DNA from: Bugula neritina
Lineage: Eukaryota; Bryozoa; Gymnolaemata; Cheilostomatida; Bugulidae
DNA length: 64,000 bases
Assembly: GCA_964035545.1 (NCBI GenBank)
Contig: OZ037766.1
Location: forward strand, 18,565,581-18,629,580
Direction: 5' to 3'
Of the stretch, positions 62,131 to 64,000 are shown piece after piece. The notes beneath the pieces were generated by a model. It did no database searches. It was not told the DNA's origin and saw nothing but the letters and a program-made list of their open reading frames with translations. The translations under genes were made by a program, and so were the position numbers. Position 1 is the first letter of the stretch. Each line of letters starts with the position of its first letter.

Positions 62131-64000
62131 CACAGTGCATTTCCAGATATTACGCTATACTTCAGTGAGTTTTAGTGTCTTTCAGTATGTTGCAGTATAT
62201 TTCGGTATTTTGCAACATATTTCAATATGTTGCAATGTATTTCAATATGTTACAGTGTATTTCAGTATGTTGCAGTATGTTGCAATGTATTTCAGTATGT
62301 TACAGTGTATTTCAGTAGGTTTCAGTATCTTGCAGTATATTTCAGCATGTTGCAGTATATTTCAGGATGTTGCAGTATATTTCAGTATGTTACAGTGTTT
62401 TGCAGTATTTTGCAGTATGTTTCAGTGTGTTACAGTATATTTCATTATGTTGCAGTATGTTGCAGTATATTTCAGTAGTTTGCAACATATTTCAGTAGGT
62501 TACCATATATTTCGGTATGTTGCAGCATATTTCAATGTGTTGCAGTGTATTTCAATATGTTACAGTGTATTTCAGTATGTTGCAGTGTGTTGCAGTATGA
62601 TGCAGCATGTTGCAGTGTATTTCTGTATGTTACAGTGTAATTCGGAATGTTGCAGTATATTTCAGTATGTTACAGTATGTTTCAGTATGTTGCAGTATAT
62701 TTCAGTGGGTTATAGTATATTTCAGTATGATACAGCGTATTTCAGTATGTTACAGTGTATTTCAGTAAGTTGCAGTATTTTGCAATATATTTCAGTATGT
62801 TACAGCGTATTTCAGTATGTTGCAGTATATTTCAGTATGTTACAATAAATTTCAGTATGTTACAGTACATTGCCGTAAATTACACTATACTTCAGTGAGT
62901 TGTAGTATATTTCAGTATCTTGCAGTATATCTCAGTATGTTACAGTATATTTCAGTATGTTACAGTATATTTCAGTTTGTTACAGTAAATTTCAGTATGT
63001 TACAGTGCATTTGCAGATATTACACTATACTTCAGTGAGTTTTAGTGTCTTTCAGTATGTTGCAGTATATTTCGGTATCTTGCAACTTATTTCAATGTGT
63101 TGCAATGTAATTCAATATGTTACAGTGTATTTCAGTATGTTACAGTGTATTTCAGTATGTTGCAGTATTTTGCAATATATATCAGTATGTTACAGTGTAT
63201 TTCAGTATGTTGCAGTATATTTCAGTATGTTACAATAAATTTCAGTATGTTACAGTATATTTCCGTAAATTACACTATACTTCAGTGAGTTGTAGTATAT
63301 TTCAGTATCTTGCAGTATATCTCAGTATGTTACAGTATATTTCAGTATGTTACAGTATATTTCAGTTTGTTACAGTAAATTTCAGTATGTTACAGTGCTT
63401 TTGCAGATATTACACTATACTTCAGTGAGTTTTAGTGTCTTTCATTATGTTGCAGTATATTTCAGTATGTTGCAGTGTTTTGCAATACATTTTATTATGT
63501 TACAGTGTATTTCAGTATGTTGCAGTATATTTCAGTTTGATACAATAAATTTCAGTATGTTACAGTACATTTCCGTAAATTACACTATACTTCAGTGAGT
63601 TGTAGTATATTTCAGTATCTTGCAGTATATCTCAGTATGTTACAGTATATTTCAGTATGTTGCAGTATATTTCAGCGTGTTTGAGTATATTTCAGTATGA
63701 CACAGTGCATTTCCAGATATTACGCTATACTTCAGTGAGTTTTAGTCTCTTTCAGTATGTTGCAGTATATTTCGGTATTTTGCAACATATTTCAATATGT
63801 TGCAATGTATTTCAATATGTTACAGTGTATTTCAGTATGTTGCAGTATGTTGCAATGTATTTCAGTATGTTACAGTGTAATTCAGTAGGTTTCAGTATCT
63901 TGCAGTATATTTCAGCATGTTGCAGTATATTTCAGGATGTGGCAGTATATTTCAGTATGTTACAGTGTTTTGCAGTATTTTGCAGTATATTTCAGTGTGT
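62087..64000 (+). repeat. Higher-order repeat G, copy 4, cut by the window end
   Basis: Repeats copy 3 at an offset of 2,430 bp from about 62,120 to the window end, with a block marker at 63,677. ATGTTGCAGT GTTTTGCAAT near 63,467-63,486 is a private change from ATTTTGCAAT. The array clearly continues beyond base 64,000. Confidence 0.85.

Larger units (their letters stand above)
1..64000 (+). repeat. Decameric (10-bp) satellite array filling the window
   Basis: Every part of the window reads as head-to-tail 10-bp monomers ending in CAGT or a close variant. Two main types alternate: ATGTTRCAGT and RTATTTCAGT, so a 20-bp dimer is the common sub-period. Register is visible directly: monomers start at position 1 mod 10 up to base 13,390, at 9 mod 10 from 13,399 to 19,808, and at 7 mod 10 from 19,817 to the end. 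No inverted block and no unique sequence interrupts it. Rare variant monomers recur in fixed order and build kilobase blocks and higher-order repeats. Long, homogenised, hierarchical arrays like this are known for eukaryotic heterochromatic satellites, so a centromeric, subtelomeric or similar location is inferred but not shown. Both window ends lie inside the array, so its full length is unknown. Confidence 0.97.

Noticed and set aside
1-64000. CRISPR array
   Set aside because: Regular spacing is present, but there are no unique spacers between repeats and no cas genes. Both parts of the 20-bp dimer are repetitive.
1-64000. Telomeric repeat
   Set aside because: The monomer is not a G-cluster telomere motif, carries only isolated G residues, and is organised into kilobase HORs, unlike simple terminal repeats.
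1-64000. Transposon or retroelement insertions within the satellite
   Set aside because: I looked for breaks in the decamer pattern, terminal repeats and transposase or reverse-transcriptase reading frames. The pattern is continuous and every visible frame is the repeat peptide.
1-64000. rRNA or tRNA genes
   Set aside because: No non-repeat segment exists in which such a gene could lie, and no cloverleaf or conserved rRNA segment was seen.
1-64000. Naming the source organism
   Set aside because: The array gives no taxonomic marker gene. Satellite monomers evolve too fast to assign by memory, and a database search would be needed.

Overview
The whole 64 kb window is one uninterrupted satellite-DNA array. 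I see no credible protein-coding gene, RNA gene, mobile element or CRISPR array, and no stretch of non-repeat sequence. The basic monomer is 10 bp ending in CAGT. Two flavours mostly alternate, ATGTTRCAGT and RTATTTCAGT, giving a 20-bp dimer. All ~6,400 monomers lie in the same orientation. The plus strand is rich in T and has more G than C; GC content is roughly one third. An array of this size and hierarchy is typical of eukaryotic centromeric, subtelomeric or heterochromatic satellite. I cannot name the organism or the chromosomal site from the sequence.

Above the monomer are at least two further levels of order. Rare variant monomers (for example GTGTTTGAGT, GCATTTGCAG, ACATTTCCGT, ATATTACACT, GAGTTTTAGT) recur in a fixed order and act as a barcode. 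They define blocks of about 0.6-2.7 kb, often 1,170, 1,330, 1,540, 1,570 or 1,680 bp. Neighbouring blocks are then repeated together as near-identical higher-order repeats (HORs).

Layout. 1-880 is a diverged segment with a second copy at 52.9-53.6 kb. 1,151-8,650 holds three copies of a ~2.65 kb HOR, the third truncated. 8,651-12,500 is a mosaic with a 2,690-bp offset repeat. 12,501-15,928 holds two ~1.57 kb-type blocks. 15,640-24,680 is a tandem pair with a 4,878-bp offset. 24,807-29,808 is a long-range copy of 13,509-18,590. 28,457-38,656 holds three copies of a 3,010-bp HOR, one carrying an extra 1,170-bp duplication. 38.9-41.95 kb is a 1,890-bp pair. 41,961-47,220 holds two copies of a 2,630-bp HOR. 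46,041-53,040 holds two and a quarter copies of a 3,110-bp HOR, overlapping the previous one. 54,257-64,000 holds copies of a 2,970/2,430-bp HOR and runs off the window end.

The 10-bp register is almost perfectly kept. Only two indels that are not multiples of 10 bp are visible. Both are the same 2-bp loss, in the same barcode context, 6,418 bp apart. All other length differences between copies are whole monomers. The array therefore appears to evolve by register-locked unequal exchange, duplication and conversion.

The long plus-strand open frames (up to 436 codons) follow from the repeat arithmetic. The 20-bp dimer contains no stop in any plus frame, and the period is not a multiple of three, so all three plus frames give the same 20-residue peptide repeat. 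The minus strand meets TGA about every 60 bp in each frame. I treat these frames as non-coding. HOR boundaries were placed by eye from marker monomers and should be read as good to tens of bases.
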